Part shown: in pieces, positions 16,409 through 26,235 of the stretch | Layout: each line of letters opens with the position of its first letter | Position numbering within the stretch: position 1 is the stretch's first letter | DNA from: Alphaproteobacteria bacterium | Lineage (GTDB): Bacteria; Pseudomonadota; Alphaproteobacteria; Puniceispirillales; Puniceispirillaceae | Assembly (NCBI GenBank): GCA_009919335.1 | Contig: RGCC01000005.1 | Location: 1-33,360 of the forward strand | Direction of reading: 5' to 3' | DNA: 33,360 bases | The notes under the pieces: model-generated | Database searches by the model: none | What the model was told of the DNA's origin: nothing | What the model saw: only the letters and a program-made list of their open reading frames with translations | Made by a program: the position numbers and the translations under genes

Positions 16409-16707
16409 TTAGACTTTGGTGATATCAAACAGCGCAATTGTCAGAATTTCATAAGAACGAAGACCACCAGGGGTTTGCACCTCAACCGAGTCGCCAACGC
16501 TTTTGCCAATAACCGCACGGGCAACCGGTGATGATGTCGAAATCATACGCTTGGAAATATCGGTCTCACGGCATTTTCTGACAAATCACCATGTTCACGC
16601 GCGACGGCAATGGCATTAATCACCGCCTGCCGTTCGGTGCCCTTTAAATGCGCCAGCTCTTCTTTGATTGCGTTCAACCCTTGCGGGGTGAAAGGTATCT
16701 TTTCCAT
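16409..16707 (-). pseudogene. greA: greA remnant: both ends kept, about 60 central codons missing, frame broken
   Basis: From ATG 16707 the frame encodes a normal GreA N-terminus, '[21 protein letters not shown]' in outline, up to '[11 protein letters not shown]' (residue 46). It then leaves the family and stops at TGA 16543-16545 (54 residues). In another frame, from about 16569 down to the TAA at 16409, the GreA C-terminus reads '[19 protein letters not shown]', 'VGDSVEVQTPGG' and 'LRSYEI'. The coiled-coil tip and middle part (roughly residues 47-108 of GreA) are absent. GreA rescues stalled RNA polymerase through that coiled coil, so no functional factor can be made from this locus as read. 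The place after carA-carB is the usual alphaproteobacterial position of greA, which supports the identification. A local assembly error is the main alternative. Confidence 0.88.
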
Positions 16708-16776
16708 CGCTTTAATATCCGTTTACCCAGCTGCCGCAAGGCCGCCTTACACTGTCCTGATTGCCCAGATTAACTG

Positions 16777-19700
16777 CTAACGCTTAATATCTGCAAGATA
16801 ATCCTGCAATGTACGAACGCCCAGTTGACCTTGCCGCAGGGCGCGGATTGCCTCAGCCGCCGCGCGGCTTCCCGAAACAGTTGTATAGTAGGGAATTTTG
16901 TTGGTTAAAGCGTTATGGCGAAGCGAAAAAGAATCCTTAATTGCGCCGGCACCTTTGGCTGTATTGAACACAAGTTGAATCTCGCCGGATAACATTGCGT
17001 CAACCGCGTGGGGACGGCCTTCCATCACCTTATTGATCCGCGTTGCTGGAACCCCTGCCGCGTTTAACGCATCAGTTGTGCCGCCAGTCGCAAGAATTTT
17101 AAAGCCATCATCAACAAGGTTACGACAAATCTCGACAAAGGCCGGCTTGTCCTCATCCTTGACCGAAATGAACACGGTACCAGAGAGCGGCAGTCCAACG
17201 CCTGCACCCAGCTGGCTTTTTGCAAATGCTGCACCGAAATTACGGTCAATGCCCATAACCTCGCCCGTTGATTTCATTTCCGGGCCAAGGAAGACATCAA
17301 CACCGGGGAAACGGGCAAAGGGGAAAACCGCTTCTTTCACCGCAACATGGGGTAATTCAAGGTCTTTAAGATTGAAGCCAGCCAGTTTTTCGCCAGCCAT
17401 CACGCGTGAGGCGATCTTGGCAAGTGGCACGCCAGTGGTTTTGGCAACGAACGGAACGGTCCGGCTGCCACGCGGGTTGACTTCAAGAAGGTAAATCTTG
17501 TCCTCGCGGATTGCGAACTGAATATTCATCAAGCCAACTACATTCAGGGCAAAAGCCAGCTCTGAGGTCTGCCGCCTGATCTCGGCAAGAATCTCGTCCG
17601 ATAGGTGTTGCGGCGGCAATGAGCAAGCAGAATCGCCAGAATGGATACCAGCTTCCTCGATATGTTCCATGATGCCGCCAATATAGACATCGCTGCCATC
17701 ACATAGCGCATCGACATCCACCTCGATGGCGTTATTCAAGAAGCGGTCAATCAGTACCGGATTGCTGCCCGATACCACAACCGCATCGCGCATATAGCGT
17801 TCGAGATCAGCCATCTGGTGAACGACCTCCATCGCGCGCCCCCCAAGCACGTATGATGGGCGGATAACGACCGGCAGGCCAATCCGCTCGACAATGGTGC
17901 GGGCTTCTTCGGCTGAATGGGCGATGCCATTTTCTGGCTGCAATAAATTCAACTTTTGCAAAAGCTGCTGGAAGCGTTCGCGGTCTTCGGCAAGGTCGAT
18001 CGCATCGGGGCTGGTGCCCAGAATTGGGATGCCTTCAGCCTCAAGAGCTGCGGCAATTTTCAACGGGGTTTGCCCACCAAGCTGGACAATAACGCCGCGT
18101 AGATCACCATTTTCGGCCTCGCGCTTGATCACCGAGATGACGTCTTCGTCGGTCAAGGGCTCAAAGTAAAGCCGATCGGATGTGTCATAATCGGTCGATA
18201 CTGTTTCCGGATTACAGTTGATCATGATGGTTTCATAGCCGGCATCAGACAGCGCATAGCAGGCATGAACACAGCAATAGTCAAATTCAATCCCTTGGCC
18301 GATCCGGTTCGGTCCGCCGCCAAGAATGACAATCTTTTTCTTGTCGCTTGGGTCGGACTCACACTCGGCCTGATCGCTGGCCTCGTAGGTTGAATACATA
18401 TAGGCGGTATCAGACGCAAATTCGGCGGCACAGGTATCAATGCGTTTATAGACAGGCGTGACCCCTGCCGCCTGCCGCATCGCGCGCACATCCGCCGGTT
18501 CAAGCTTGGCAAGCTCGGCAAGGCGGCTATCGGCAAAGCCAAGTGATTTCAAATGACGCAAGGACGTAGCATCATCGGGCAAGCCGTTCTCGATCACTGC
18601 ATTTTCCGCATCAAGAATTGCCGCAATTCGTTCAAGGAACCAAATATCCCAGCTGGTTGCGGCGTGAACCTCGGCGATTGACATACCGCTGCGCAATGCC
18701 ATTGCAATGCGCAAAATCCGGTTTGGTACCAGCTCGCCAAGCCATCCGCGAAGCGGGTCTTCGCCAAGCGTGCTGTCCGGTGCAGGCATTTCAACCGGAT
18801 TCAGACCAGTCAGGCCGATTTCCATTGAACGAAGCGCTTTTTGCAGACTTTCTTCAAAGGATCGGCCAACCGCCATCGCCTCACCAACCGATTTCATTGA
18901 GGTCGAAAGATTCTGTTCGGCACCGGCGAATTTTTCAAATGTGAAGCGCGGGATTTTGGTCACGACATAATCAATCGTTGGCTCAAAGCTAGCCGGTGTA
19001 ACGCCGGTAATATCATTGACCAATTCGTCAAGCCGATAGCCAACCGCCAGTTTGGCCGCAACCTTGGCAATAGGAAAACCGGTTGCCTTAGAGGCAAGGG
19101 CTGATGAGCGGCTAACCCGGGGGTTCATCTCGATCACAATAACGCGGCCCGTATCCGGACAGACGGCAAACTGCACATTCGAGCCGCCAGTATCAACGCC
19201 AATTTCACGCAATACGGCAAGCGAGGCATCGCGCAGTACCTGATATTCCTTGTCAGTCAGGGTCAGGGCAGGAGCCACTGTTACCGAGTCCCCAGTGTGA
19301 ACGCCCATCGGATCAATATTTTCAATTGAACAGATGATAATGCAATTGTCGGTTGTGTCGCGCACAACCTCCATTTCAAATTCTTTCCAGCCGAGAAGTG
19401 ATTCTTCGATCAGAACTTCAGAAACGGGCGACAGGCGCAGGCCGTTACTAACGATGGTTTCGAACTCGGCGCGGTTATAGGCAACGCCGCCGCCTTCGCC
19501 GCCAAGGGTGAATGATGGGCGGATAATCGCCGGTAGCCCGACCTTATCAAGCGCCGTTAACGCATCCTCAAAATTGTTAACGGTGCTGGCCCGCGCACAT
19601 TCAAGCCCGATCCGCTGCATTGCCAAACGGAACAATTCGCGGTCTTCGGCCATCTCGATTGATGCGGTACGCGCGCCAATCATCTCGACGCCATATTTTT

Positions 19701-20025
19701 CCAGCGTCCCGTCATTATAAAGCGATAATGCAGTGTTTAGCGCGGTTTGGCCGCCCATCGTCGGCAATAGCGCATCCGGACGCTCGGCCTTGATGATCTT
19801 GGCGACGGTCGCCGGTGTAATCGGCTCGATATAAGTGGCGTCGGCCATTTCCGGATCGGTCATGATCGTCGCTGGGTTCGAGTTGACCAGAATAATCCGG
19901 TAGCCGTCAGCCTTTAGGGCTTTACAGGCCTGTGCACCGGAATAATCGAACTCGCAAGCCTGACCAATAACAATGGGGCCAGCGCCGATAATAAGAATAG
20001 ATTTGATATCGTTACGGCGCGGCAT
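16777..20025 (-). CDS. carB: Carbamoyl-phosphate synthase large subunit
   Basis: CarB makes carbamoyl phosphate for pyrimidines and arginine from bicarbonate, two ATP and ammonia supplied by CarA. The 1082-residue protein is full length, with two homologous ATP-grasp halves. The first begins '[24 protein letters not shown]' and the second '[22 protein letters not shown]' near residue 565, each with Gly-rich and '[18 protein letters not shown]' / '[18 protein letters not shown]' motifs. The C-terminal allosteric MGS-like domain ('[18 protein letters not shown]', '[20 protein letters not shown]') is intact. It starts 2 bases after the carA stop, with the ribosome-binding site inside the carA end. 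The greA remnant follows 69 bases downstream. Confidence 0.98.
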   Translation of the reverse strand: MPRRNDIKSILIIGAGPIVIGQACEFDYSGAQACKALKADGYRIILVNSNPATIMTDPEMADATYIEPITPATVAKIIKAERPDALLPTMGGQTALNTALSLYNDGTLEKYGVEMIGARTASIEMAEDRELFRLAMQRIGLECARASTVNNFEDALTALDKVGLPAIIRPSFTLGGEGGGVAYNRAEFETIVSNGLRLSPVSEVLIEESLLGWKEFEMEVVRDTTDNCIIICSIENIDPMGVHTGDSVTVAPALTLTDKEYQVLRDASLAVLREIGVDTGGSNVQFAVCPDTGRVIVIEMNPRVSRSSALASKATGFPIAKVAAKLAVGYRLDELVNDITGVTPASFEPTIDYVVTKIPRFTFEKFAGAEQNLSTSMKSVGEAMAVGRSFEESLQKALRSMEIGLTGLNPVEMPAPDSTLGEDPLRGWLGELVPNRILRIAMALRSGMSIAEVHAATSWDIWFLERIAAILDAENAVIENGLPDDATSLRHLKSLGFADSRLAELAKLEPADVRAMRQAAGVTPVYKRIDTCAAEFASDTAYMYSTYEASDQAECESDPSDKKKIVILGGGPNRIGQGIEFDYCCVHACYALSDAGYETIMINCNPETVSTDYDTSDRLYFEPLTDEDVISVIKREAENGDLRGVIVQLGGQTPLKIAAALEAEGIPILGTSPDAIDLAEDRERFQQLLQKLNLLQPENGIAHSAEEARTIVERIGLPVVIRPSYVLGGRAMEVVHQMADLERYMRDAVVVSGSNPVLIDRFLNNAIEVDVDALCDGSDVYIGGIMEHIEEAGIHSGDSACSLPPQHLSDEILAEIRRQTSELAFALNVVGLMNIQFAIREDKIYLLEVNPRGSRTVPFVAKTTGVPLAKIASRVMAGEKLAGFNLKDLELPHVAVKEAVFPFARFPGVDVFLGPEMKSTGEVMGIDRNFGAAFAKSQLGAGVGLPLSGTVFISVKDEDKPAFVEICRNLVDDGFKILATGGTTDALNAAGVPATRINKVMEGRPHAVDAMLSGEIQLVFNTAKGAGAIKDSFSLRHNALTNKIPYYTTVSGSRAAAEAIRALRQGQLGVRTLQDYLADIKR

Positions 20026-20027
20026 CG

Positions 20028-21221
20028 TTAATCTCTCGTCTTTTCCATCATGTCGGTAAATCGTTCAAAAAGGTAGCGCGAATCATGTGGGCCGGGCGAT
20101 GATTCGGGGTGATATTGAACGCAAAAAGCAGGTTTGCTGGTGTGACGCAGCCCCTCGACAGATTGGTCGAAAAGCGAGATATGCGACACTTCCAATTCTG
20201 CGGGAAGGCTGTCAGGGTCCACCACAAAGCCATGATTCTGGCTGGTAATTTCGATCTTGCCAGTCGCAAGGTCTTTGACCGGATGGTTGGCACCGCGGTG
20301 ACCGCGTTCCATTTTATGGGTTTTCGCACCAAGCGCCAGCGCCATCAATTGATGGCCAATACAGATGCCAAAGACGGGCATGTTTTTTTCGATCAGCTTG
20401 GCAATTTGCGGGCCGGCATATGCTGCGGTCGCGGCCGGATCACCAGGCCCATTTGATAGGAAAACCCCATCAGGCTGCAATGCCAAAATCTCATGGGCTG
20501 TGGTTTCAGCAGGGACAACATGAACCGCGCATCCGGCATCTTCTAGACAGCGCAGAATATTGTGTTTGCAGCCAAAATCCATGGCGACAACTTTGTATTT
20601 TGCGGGCGTTTCAAGATGCGCGCCCTGATCCATCTGCCAGCTGCCCTGATGCCAGTCATGGGCTGTATCGGTGGTGACCTCAATTGCGAGATCCATGTTT
20701 TTAAGCCCGGGCCACGCGGCCGCTTGAGCCTTTAAGGCGTCGAGATCAATCTTGCCGTCGGGCGCATGACAAAGCGCCCCGCGCGGCGCGCCAAGGTCGC
20801 GGATGCGGCGCGTCAGCGCGCGCGTGTCAATACCGCTGATCCCGGGTAAATTATGGGTTTTCAGCCAGCTATCAAGGCTGCTTGTCGCTCGCCAGCTGGC
20901 AGGATTGGTTACCGCCTGCCGGACGATTAACCCCAGCGCTGTGGGCTTGCCAGTTTCAAAATCCTGATCATTGGCACCAACATTCCCGATATGCGGAAAG
21001 GTAAAGGTGATGATCTGCCCAGCATATGACGGATCTGTCAGGATTTCCTGATATCCAGTCATTGATGTGTTGAAACAGATTTCGCCAACATTAGTGGTGG
21101 CGGCACCGAATCCGTAACCGGTGAAGACGGATCCATCTTCAAGAACGAGGGCTGCTGTCGGGTTTTCCCGGTTGGCGCGAAGCGCAGCAAAATACTGGCC
21201 AGACGTAATTTTCTGCCCCAT
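20028..21221 (-). CDS. carA: Carbamoyl-phosphate synthase small (glutaminase) subunit
   Basis: CarA hydrolyses glutamine and channels ammonia to CarB. With ATG 21221 the protein has 397 residues. The N-terminal CarA domain begins '[19 protein letters not shown]' and includes '[18 protein letters not shown]'. The class I amidotransferase domain follows, with '[16 protein letters not shown]', nucleophile Cys287 (FGICIGHQ), His371 and Glu373 (QYHPES). The start is ambiguous: ATG 21233 (next to CAGG) and a TTG at 21311 are in frame. I chose 21221 for its GGGA and family length. It is divergent from yqeY over a 194-bp spacer, which must carry both promoters, though none stands out. Confidence 0.97.
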   Translation of the reverse strand: MGQKITSGQYFAALRANRENPTAALVLEDGSVFTGYGFGAATTNVGEICFNTSMTGYQEILTDPSYAGQIITFTFPHIGNVGANDQDFETGKPTALGLIVRQAVTNPASWRATSSLDSWLKTHNLPGISGIDTRALTRRIRDLGAPRGALCHAPDGKIDLDALKAQAAAWPGLKNMDLAIEVTTDTAHDWHQGSWQMDQGAHLETPAKYKVVAMDFGCKHNILRCLEDAGCAVHVVPAETTAHEILALQPDGVFLSNGPGDPAATAAYAGPQIAKLIEKNMPVFGICIGHQLMALALGAKTHKMERGHRGANHPVKDLATGKIEITSQNHGFVVDPDSLPAELEVSHISLFDQSVEGLRHTSKPAFCVQYHPESSPGPHDSRYLFERFTDMMEKTRD

Positions 21222-21415
21222 TTGATCCCACATCCTGTTATAAAAGCCGCGTGGTTCAGACCGTGTCTGCCAAACGGCAGTGGTGATACCGCAGCCTGCT
21301 GCATTGGTCAAGCCAAAGCGGAAGGGCTTGCGGCATTTGTCAGAGTCGCGTAAAAGCGCGCTGACGATTTGGGGAGGACTTTCCCGAATTTGATTTACAG
21401 GGGAACGCTAAAATC

Positions 21416-21877
21416 ATGCGCGAAAATATTGCAGCAGCAATGAAGCAAGCATTAAAAAACAAGGATCAGGCTGCGCTTGGTACCATGCGGCTTATCATGG
21501 CTGCCCTGAAAGACCGTGATATCGCCGCAAGAGGTAATGGCAACCCTGATGGGATCAGTGACGATGATATCCTTGGCCTGCTGCAGACCATGATCAAGCA
21601 GCGGACAGAATCGGCCAAGATGTATCGTGATGGTGACCGGCCGGAGCTTGCGGATGCCGAAGAAGCCGAGATCGCCATCATTAAGGGGTTTCTGCCAGCC
21701 CAGCTGGATGACGCCGAAATGCAGGCGGCGATATCGGCAGCGATAGACGAAACCGGCGCATCGTCGGTCAAGGATATGGGGCAGGTGATGGGCTATCTGA
21801 AAGGCAATTATGCAGGACAGATGGATTTTTCTGCGGCTAGTCAGGCAGTTAAGACAGCCCTGATGGCAAAGGATTAG
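21416..21877 (+). CDS. GatB/YqeY-domain protein
   Basis: The 153-residue protein is a stand-alone YqeY domain: a helical N-terminal part ('MKQALKNKDQAALGTMRLIMAALKDRDIAARG', then 'LLQTMIKQRTESAKMY') and a C-terminal helical tail like that of the GatB amidotransferase subunit ('FLPAQLDDAEMQAAISAAIDETGASSVKDMGQVMGYLKGNYAGQMD'). The tail is thought to contact tRNA in GatB; the role of free YqeY is unproven. ATG 21416 is preceded by a GGGGAA sequence about 12 bases away. It lies upstream of dnaG and rpoD, an arrangement common to alphaproteobacteria, but with an unusual 291-bp spacer before dnaG. Confidence 0.93.
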   Translation: MRENIAAAMKQALKNKDQAALGTMRLIMAALKDRDIAARGNGNPDGISDDDILGLLQTMIKQRTESAKMYRDGDRPELADAEEAEIAIIKGFLPAQLDDAEMQAAISAAIDETGASSVKDMGQVMGYLKGNYAGQMDFSAASQAVKTALMAKD

Positions 21878-21943
21878 GATCTTCAGAGGCGCTGAGGCAC
21901 ATTCCAGCAATCATGTGAAACATTGCCTGCCGCCAAATAATGG

Positions 21944-21981
21944 CAAGATTACTGGCCCCATTCAAGATTACTGGCGCCATT
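21944..21981. repeat. 19-bp tandem duplication in the yqeY-dnaG spacer
   Basis: CAAGATTACTGGCCCCATT (21944-21962) is followed at once by CAAGATTACTGGCGCCATT (21963-21981), identical except for one base. A small hairpin CTCGAA-GGTCT-TTCGAG lies just after it (21992-22008) but has no T-run, so I do not call it a terminator. The spacer 21878-22168 contains no credible gene; a 72-codon frame at 21915-22133 has no family features. Confidence 0.9.
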
Positions 21982-22026
21982 ATTGGCTTCACTCGAAGGT
22001 CTTTCGAGCCTCACTCAAAATGATCG

Positions 22027-22052
22027 AATATTGGGGCCAAATATTGCGGCCA
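22027..22052. repeat. 13-bp tandem duplication in the yqeY-dnaG spacer
   Basis: AATATTGGGGCCA (22027-22039) is directly followed by AATATTGCGGCCA (22040-22052), with one difference. A further AATATTGGGG occurs near 22104. This is a second independent short duplication in the same spacer. Confidence 0.85.
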
Positions 22053-22168
22053 CTTGCCATGAAATTTGATGGTTTTGCCGCGGCAGTCTATGATAACGGT
22101 ATGAATATTGGGGTTGATGCGCCCCGTCGATGACCAACCGGCTAAATTAGTAAGCGGAGCTTTGAATT

Positions 22169-23854
22169 ATGGCGGTGCCGCCCGAATTTATCGAAGATCT
22201 TCGTCAGCGTGTGCCGCTATCGGATGTTGTTGGGCGCCGGGTCAAACTTGTGCGCAAAGGGCGCCGTCATAGCGGCCTATGCCCCTTTCACTCGGAAAAA
22301 ACCCCATCTTTTTCCGTAGTTGATGATGATGGTTTTTACCATTGTTTCGGCTGCGGTGTGCATGGTGATGCGATCTCGTTTCTGCGTGAGATGGATGGGT
22401 TGGAATTCATGGAAGCCGTTGAGCGGCTTGCCGAAATGGCCGGCTTGGCCATGCCTCGGAGCGCGCCACAAGATGTTGCGGCATCGCGCCAGCGCAAGGC
22501 AGCACTTGATATTCTTGAAGAAACAACCCTGTTTTTCGAAGCGGCTTTGCGCCGTGACGAAGGCCGTGATGCAACGCGCTATCTAAAACAGCGCGGGCTG
22601 GATGCGGCCATTGTTAAGACCTATCGGATTGGCTATTCACCGCGAAGCGGGTTGCGCGCTGCGCTAACGGATAAGGGGTTCTCCGACGATGATATGCTTG
22701 CTGCTGGTGTGATCCGTAAATCGGACCGTGATGGCAGCCTGTTTGATTATTTTCGTGATCGCGTCATGTTCCCGATCGAAAACCGGCAAGGCAAAGTCAT
22801 TGCATTCGGGGCGCGGGCGCTAGGCGATGCCCAACCCAAATATCTGAATTCGGGCGAGGGGCCGACCTTTTCCAAAAAGGCGGTGCTTTACGGATGGGTG
22901 CAGGCGCGTGAAGGATTGCGGCGTAATCTACCACTGGTTGTTGCAGAAGGTTACATGGACGTGATTGCCATTCACCGGAGTGGTGCGGCCGCGGCGGTGG
23001 CGCCGCTGGGGACAGCATTAACCGCCGAGCAGATTGCGCTATTATGGAAGCTGCATGATGAACCGGTATTGTGTTTTGATGGTGATACCGCTGGCCAGCG
23101 CGCGCAAATGCGGGCACTTGAGAGGATATTACCGCTTTTAGAACCGGGGCGTTCGGCGCGCTTGGCGGTGCTGCCTGAGGGCACTGATCCGGATGATTTG
23201 ATCGCCGCAAGCGGGCCGGAAGGGTTTCGCAAAGTGATCAGCACTGCACGCGCATTGGTTGATAGTCTTTGGGAACGAGTAGGGGCCGAATTTGACGTGC
23301 GCCAGCCCGAAACACGGGCGCAATTCTGGCAAGCGGTTCGCGGCTATGTCCGCAGTATCGGCAATAATCAGGTGCGCAGCGCGTATGGCGATGAAATTGA
23401 AAGCCGAATCGCTGCGATGCGTAATCAAATCCGCGGGGTATCGTCGGTGGTCGCCCCGCGACGCACACCGCGGCCGCAAACCGGATTAATTAATCGGCAT
23501 CGGGCGGTGCTGGCACTGTTATTGGCGCATCCTTCGCTGGTTTCTGCGAATTTTGAGACATTGTCGATGCTGGATTCGGGGGATCAAGCACTCGAAAGCC
23601 TGAAAAAAGCACTTATTGACGCGGTAATCCGTGATCCAGACCTTGACGCCGCAGCGATAAGCTATCATTTACAAGGATTGAATTTGGGTGATGTGTTAGC
23701 GGCAGTGACGGGGGATGACATGAAAGCCAGATTGCCATTTGATCCGGTTGCGCTGGCAAGCGATCAAGCCGCGATACATCTAGATGAACTACTTCAACTT
23801 GTCGGCGGTAAGTCCGGGCTGTTTTCACAGACCGGTGCCCCAAAAAATAGATAA
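22169..23854 (+). CDS. dnaG: DNA primase
   Basis: DnaG makes RNA primers for the replisome. The 561-residue protein has an N-terminal CHC2 zinc finger with Cys38, His41, Cys59 and Cys62 ('GLCPFHSEKTPSF', 'YHCFGCGVHGDAISF'). The primase core follows with 'YRIGYSP' and 'RDRVMFPIENRQGKVIAFGAR', then TOPRIM acidic motifs 'VVAEGYMDVIAIHRSG' and 'LCFDGDTAGQRA'. The C-terminal helicase-binding part is weakly conserved and rather short, as the family mean is nearer 600 residues. GGAG at 22156-22159 supports ATG 22169. It precedes rpoD by 106 bases, forming the dnaG-rpoD macromolecular-synthesis pair. Confidence 0.97.
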   Translation: MAVPPEFIEDLRQRVPLSDVVGRRVKLVRKGRRHSGLCPFHSEKTPSFSVVDDDGFYHCFGCGVHGDAISFLREMDGLEFMEAVERLAEMAGLAMPRSAPQDVAASRQRKAALDILEETTLFFEAALRRDEGRDATRYLKQRGLDAAIVKTYRIGYSPRSGLRAALTDKGFSDDDMLAAGVIRKSDRDGSLFDYFRDRVMFPIENRQGKVIAFGARALGDAQPKYLNSGEGPTFSKKAVLYGWVQAREGLRRNLPLVVAEGYMDVIAIHRSGAAAAVAPLGTALTAEQIALLWKLHDEPVLCFDGDTAGQRAQMRALERILPLLEPGRSARLAVLPEGTDPDDLIAASGPEGFRKVISTARALVDSLWERVGAEFDVRQPETRAQFWQAVRGYVRSIGNNQVRSAYGDEIESRIAAMRNQIRGVSSVVAPRRTPRPQTGLINRHRAVLALLLAHPSLVSANFETLSMLDSGDQALESLKKALIDAVIRDPDLDAAAISYHLQGLNLGDVLAAVTGDDMKARLPFDPVALASDQAAIHLDELLQLVGGKSGLFSQTGAPKNR

Positions 23855-23960
23855 TAACGGGCCACCGCCCACAGCGATGGCAACATCGCCACTTGAATGA
23901 CATTTGATGCAACAATGCCGGGGCAAGCACCTCCGGTTGCGTGCCAAGCCGGACAGGAAC

Positions 23961-25988
23961 ATGAGCAACAAGATGGCCAGTAAAGCAAAAAAACAAGCCG
24001 AACCTGATCAGAATACCCCAGAGGCAGCCGAAGCGGCCAGCCTTGACGCTGCTCAGCAAACCATCAAGACCTTGATGAAGCTTGGCAAGGAACGCGGATT
24101 TGTCACGCATGATGAATTGAATGCGGCGCTTCCTGCCGAGGATTACACGTCCGAGCAGATTGACGATGTGATGTCATCTCTAAGCGAAATGGGCGTGTCT
24201 GTTGTCGATAGCGCCGAGAGCGATAGTGACGAGGATGAGGCATCAGAAGACGGCCGCGCCGCCGGTAACCTGTCAGATAGCGATGTGTCGGGAACAGATG
24301 ATCCGGTAAGGATGTATCTGCGTGAGATGGGCAGTGTTGAGCTGTTGTCGCGCGAGGGCGAGATTGCCATTGCCAAACGTATTGAGGCTGGCCGCGAGAT
24401 GATGATTGGCGGCATTTGCGAGTCGCCATTGACCATTCGTGCATTGCTGCATTGGCGTGACCAGATCGCCGATGGCGTTGTGCCGCTTCGCGATATCATT
24501 GATCTTGAGGCAACCTATGCCAAGATTAACGGTAACCCGCTGATCGACCAGAACACGATCAACCCGCTTGAAGATGATATTCCGGATGATGATCTGGAAG
24601 ATGATGAGGTTGAGGAAGAAGATGTCGATGACGAGGATGAAGACGAGGATGATGACAGTGGTGATAGCGATACCGACACATCGACCCGTGACTCGCATAA
24701 TGACAATGACGAAAATGACGATCTGAACCTGTCGCTTGCCGCCTTGGAAGATGCGGTTCGTGACGATGTGATGACGCTTCTTGATGAGATTGGTACGGCC
24801 TATAAGGCGTTTGTGAAAAGTCAGGATCGTCGCCTTGCCCGGATGACAAAGGAACAACCGCTGGTTGCCAAGAGCGAAGCGGCACATTTCGAAATTAAGG
24901 TCAAGCTGTGCGAATTGATGGAAGGGGTGATTTTCAACCCCAACCGGATTGAAGCCTTGAGCGAGCAGGTTTTTACCCTGAACCGTCATTTCACCCAGAT
25001 CGAAGGCCGGTTGATGCGGCTTGCCACCGATAGCGGTGTGACCCGGGCACAGGTTCTTGATGCTTGGAACGGCCGCGAAGTATGCGAAGATTGGCCCGGC
25101 AGTGGCTATAACAACAAGGCGTGGAAAAAGCTGTTGGCGGGGAACGCCGACGAGATTGCCGAGTTGCGCGACAAGATCAAGCTTGTGGTCGATGATGTGG
25201 GGCTGTCTATCCCTGAATTCCGTGAAGTGATCCAGACCATCCAGCGCGGCCAGCGCGAGGCGGCACGAGCCAAACGCGAGATGGTTGAGGCTAATTTGCG
25301 GCTGGTGATCTCGATCGCCAAGAAATATACCAATCGCGGCCTCCAGTTCCTTGATCTGATTCAAGAGGGCAATATCGGCCTGATGAAAGCCGTTGATAAA
25401 TTCGAATATCGGCGCGGCTATAAATTTTCGACCTATGCCACATGGTGGATCAGGCAGGCGATTACCCGGTCGATTGCCGATCAGGCGCGCACGATCCGTA
25501 TCCCGGTTCATATGATCGAAACGATCAACAAGCTGGTACGGACATCGCGTCAGATGCTGCATGAAATTGGCCGCGAGCCAACGCCAGAAGAATTGGCAGA
25601 AAAGCTGTCAATGCCCATTGATAAAGTGCGCAAGGTTTTAAAGATCGCAAAAGAACCAATCAGCCTTGAGACCCCGATCGGCGATGAAGAAGATAGCCAT
25701 CTCGGTGATTTCATCGAGGATAAAAACGCTGTTCAACCGCTTGATGCGGCGATCCATGCGAATTTGCGTGAAACCACAACGCGGGTTCTGGCCAGCCTTA
25801 CCGCGCGTGAAGAGCGGGTGCTGCGGATGCGGTTTGGCATTGGCATGAATACCGACCATACGCTTGAAGAAGTGGGTCAACAATTTAGCGTGACGCGCGA
25901 GCGGATCCGGCAGATCGAGGCAAAGGCGCTTCGTAAGTTGAAGCATCCGTCACGTTCGCGCAAACTGCGTAGCTTCCTCGAAAGCTAG
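23961..25988 (+). CDS. rpoD: RNA polymerase primary sigma factor (sigma-70)
   Basis: RpoD directs RNA polymerase to housekeeping promoters. The 675-residue protein has region 1.1 ('[21 protein letters not shown]'), region 1.2 ('[29 protein letters not shown]'), a non-conserved region, regions 2.1-2.4 ('[58 protein letters not shown]' in parts), region 3, and region 4.2 ('[26 protein letters not shown]'). Residues ~204-254 inside the non-conserved region are an almost continuous Asp/Glu tract. ATG 23961 was chosen because of AGGA directly before it; the frame stays open to 23904. No terminator is seen before the tRNA, so the tRNA may be partly co-transcribed. Confidence 0.97.
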   Translation: MSNKMASKAKKQAEPDQNTPEAAEAASLDAAQQTIKTLMKLGKERGFVTHDELNAALPAEDYTSEQIDDVMSSLSEMGVSVVDSAESDSDEDEASEDGRAAGNLSDSDVSGTDDPVRMYLREMGSVELLSREGEIAIAKRIEAGREMMIGGICESPLTIRALLHWRDQIADGVVPLRDIIDLEATYAKINGNPLIDQNTINPLEDDIPDDDLEDDEVEEEDVDDEDEDEDDDSGDSDTDTSTRDSHNDNDENDDLNLSLAALEDAVRDDVMTLLDEIGTAYKAFVKSQDRRLARMTKEQPLVAKSEAAHFEIKVKLCELMEGVIFNPNRIEALSEQVFTLNRHFTQIEGRLMRLATDSGVTRAQVLDAWNGREVCEDWPGSGYNNKAWKKLLAGNADEIAELRDKIKLVVDDVGLSIPEFREVIQTIQRGQREAARAKREMVEANLRLVISIAKKYTNRGLQFLDLIQEGNIGLMKAVDKFEYRRGYKFSTYATWWIRQAITRSIADQARTIRIPVHMIETINKLVRTSRQMLHEIGREPTPEELAEKLSMPIDKVRKVLKIAKEPISLETPIGDEEDSHLGDFIEDKNAVQPLDAAIHANLRETTTRVLASLTAREERVLRMRFGIGMNTDHTLEEVGQQFSVTRERIRQIEAKALRKLKHPSRSRKLRSFLES

Positions 25989-26086
25989 GCAAGATAGCAG
26001 GCCTGAAAGGGCCGCTTGTCGAGGGGATCAGGTGCGGGGATGAAGGCTGGCATTTTGGCCGGCGGAACGAACCGCAATCAAAGGTG

Positions 26087-26163
26087 GGGCCTGTAGTTCA
26101 ATTGGTTAGAACCCACGGCTCATAACCGTGTTGTTGCAGGTTCGAGTCCTGCCGGGCCCACCA
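26087..26163 (+). tRNA. tRNA with CAU anticodon (tRNA-Ile2 or elongator tRNA-Met)
   Basis: The 77-nt cloverleaf is complete with encoded CCA. The acceptor GGGCCTG pairs with CGGGCCC (one T-G). The D arm is GTTC/GAAC, the anticodon stem CACGG/CCGTG with loop CTCATAA (anticodon 26121-26123), and the T arm GCAGG/CCTGC with TTCGAGT. A G1-C72 pair excludes the initiator tRNA. The body resembles the alphaproteobacterial CAU tRNA whose C34 may be lysidinylated to read AUA, but elongator Met cannot be excluded by eye. The D stem carries a T-A pair where GCTC/GAGC is usual. It sits downstream of rpoD on the same strand. Confidence 0.95.
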
Positions 26164-26235
26164 ACCCTTGCTTCCAAATACCCAGCCACCGTCGATTAGA
26201 ATGTTGCAGATAACGAAGTGGCACCATCAACAGGC

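Noticed and set aside
21915-22133. 72-codon frame in the yqeY-dnaG spacer
   Set aside because: It is built largely over the two tandem duplications, with no recognisable protein pattern and no good start signal.
24273-25562. 429-codon open frame on the minus strand inside rpoD
   Set aside because: It lies fully antisense to conserved sigma-70 coding sequence, shows no family motif, and its Ile/His-rich makeup is what reading rpoD codons backward gives.
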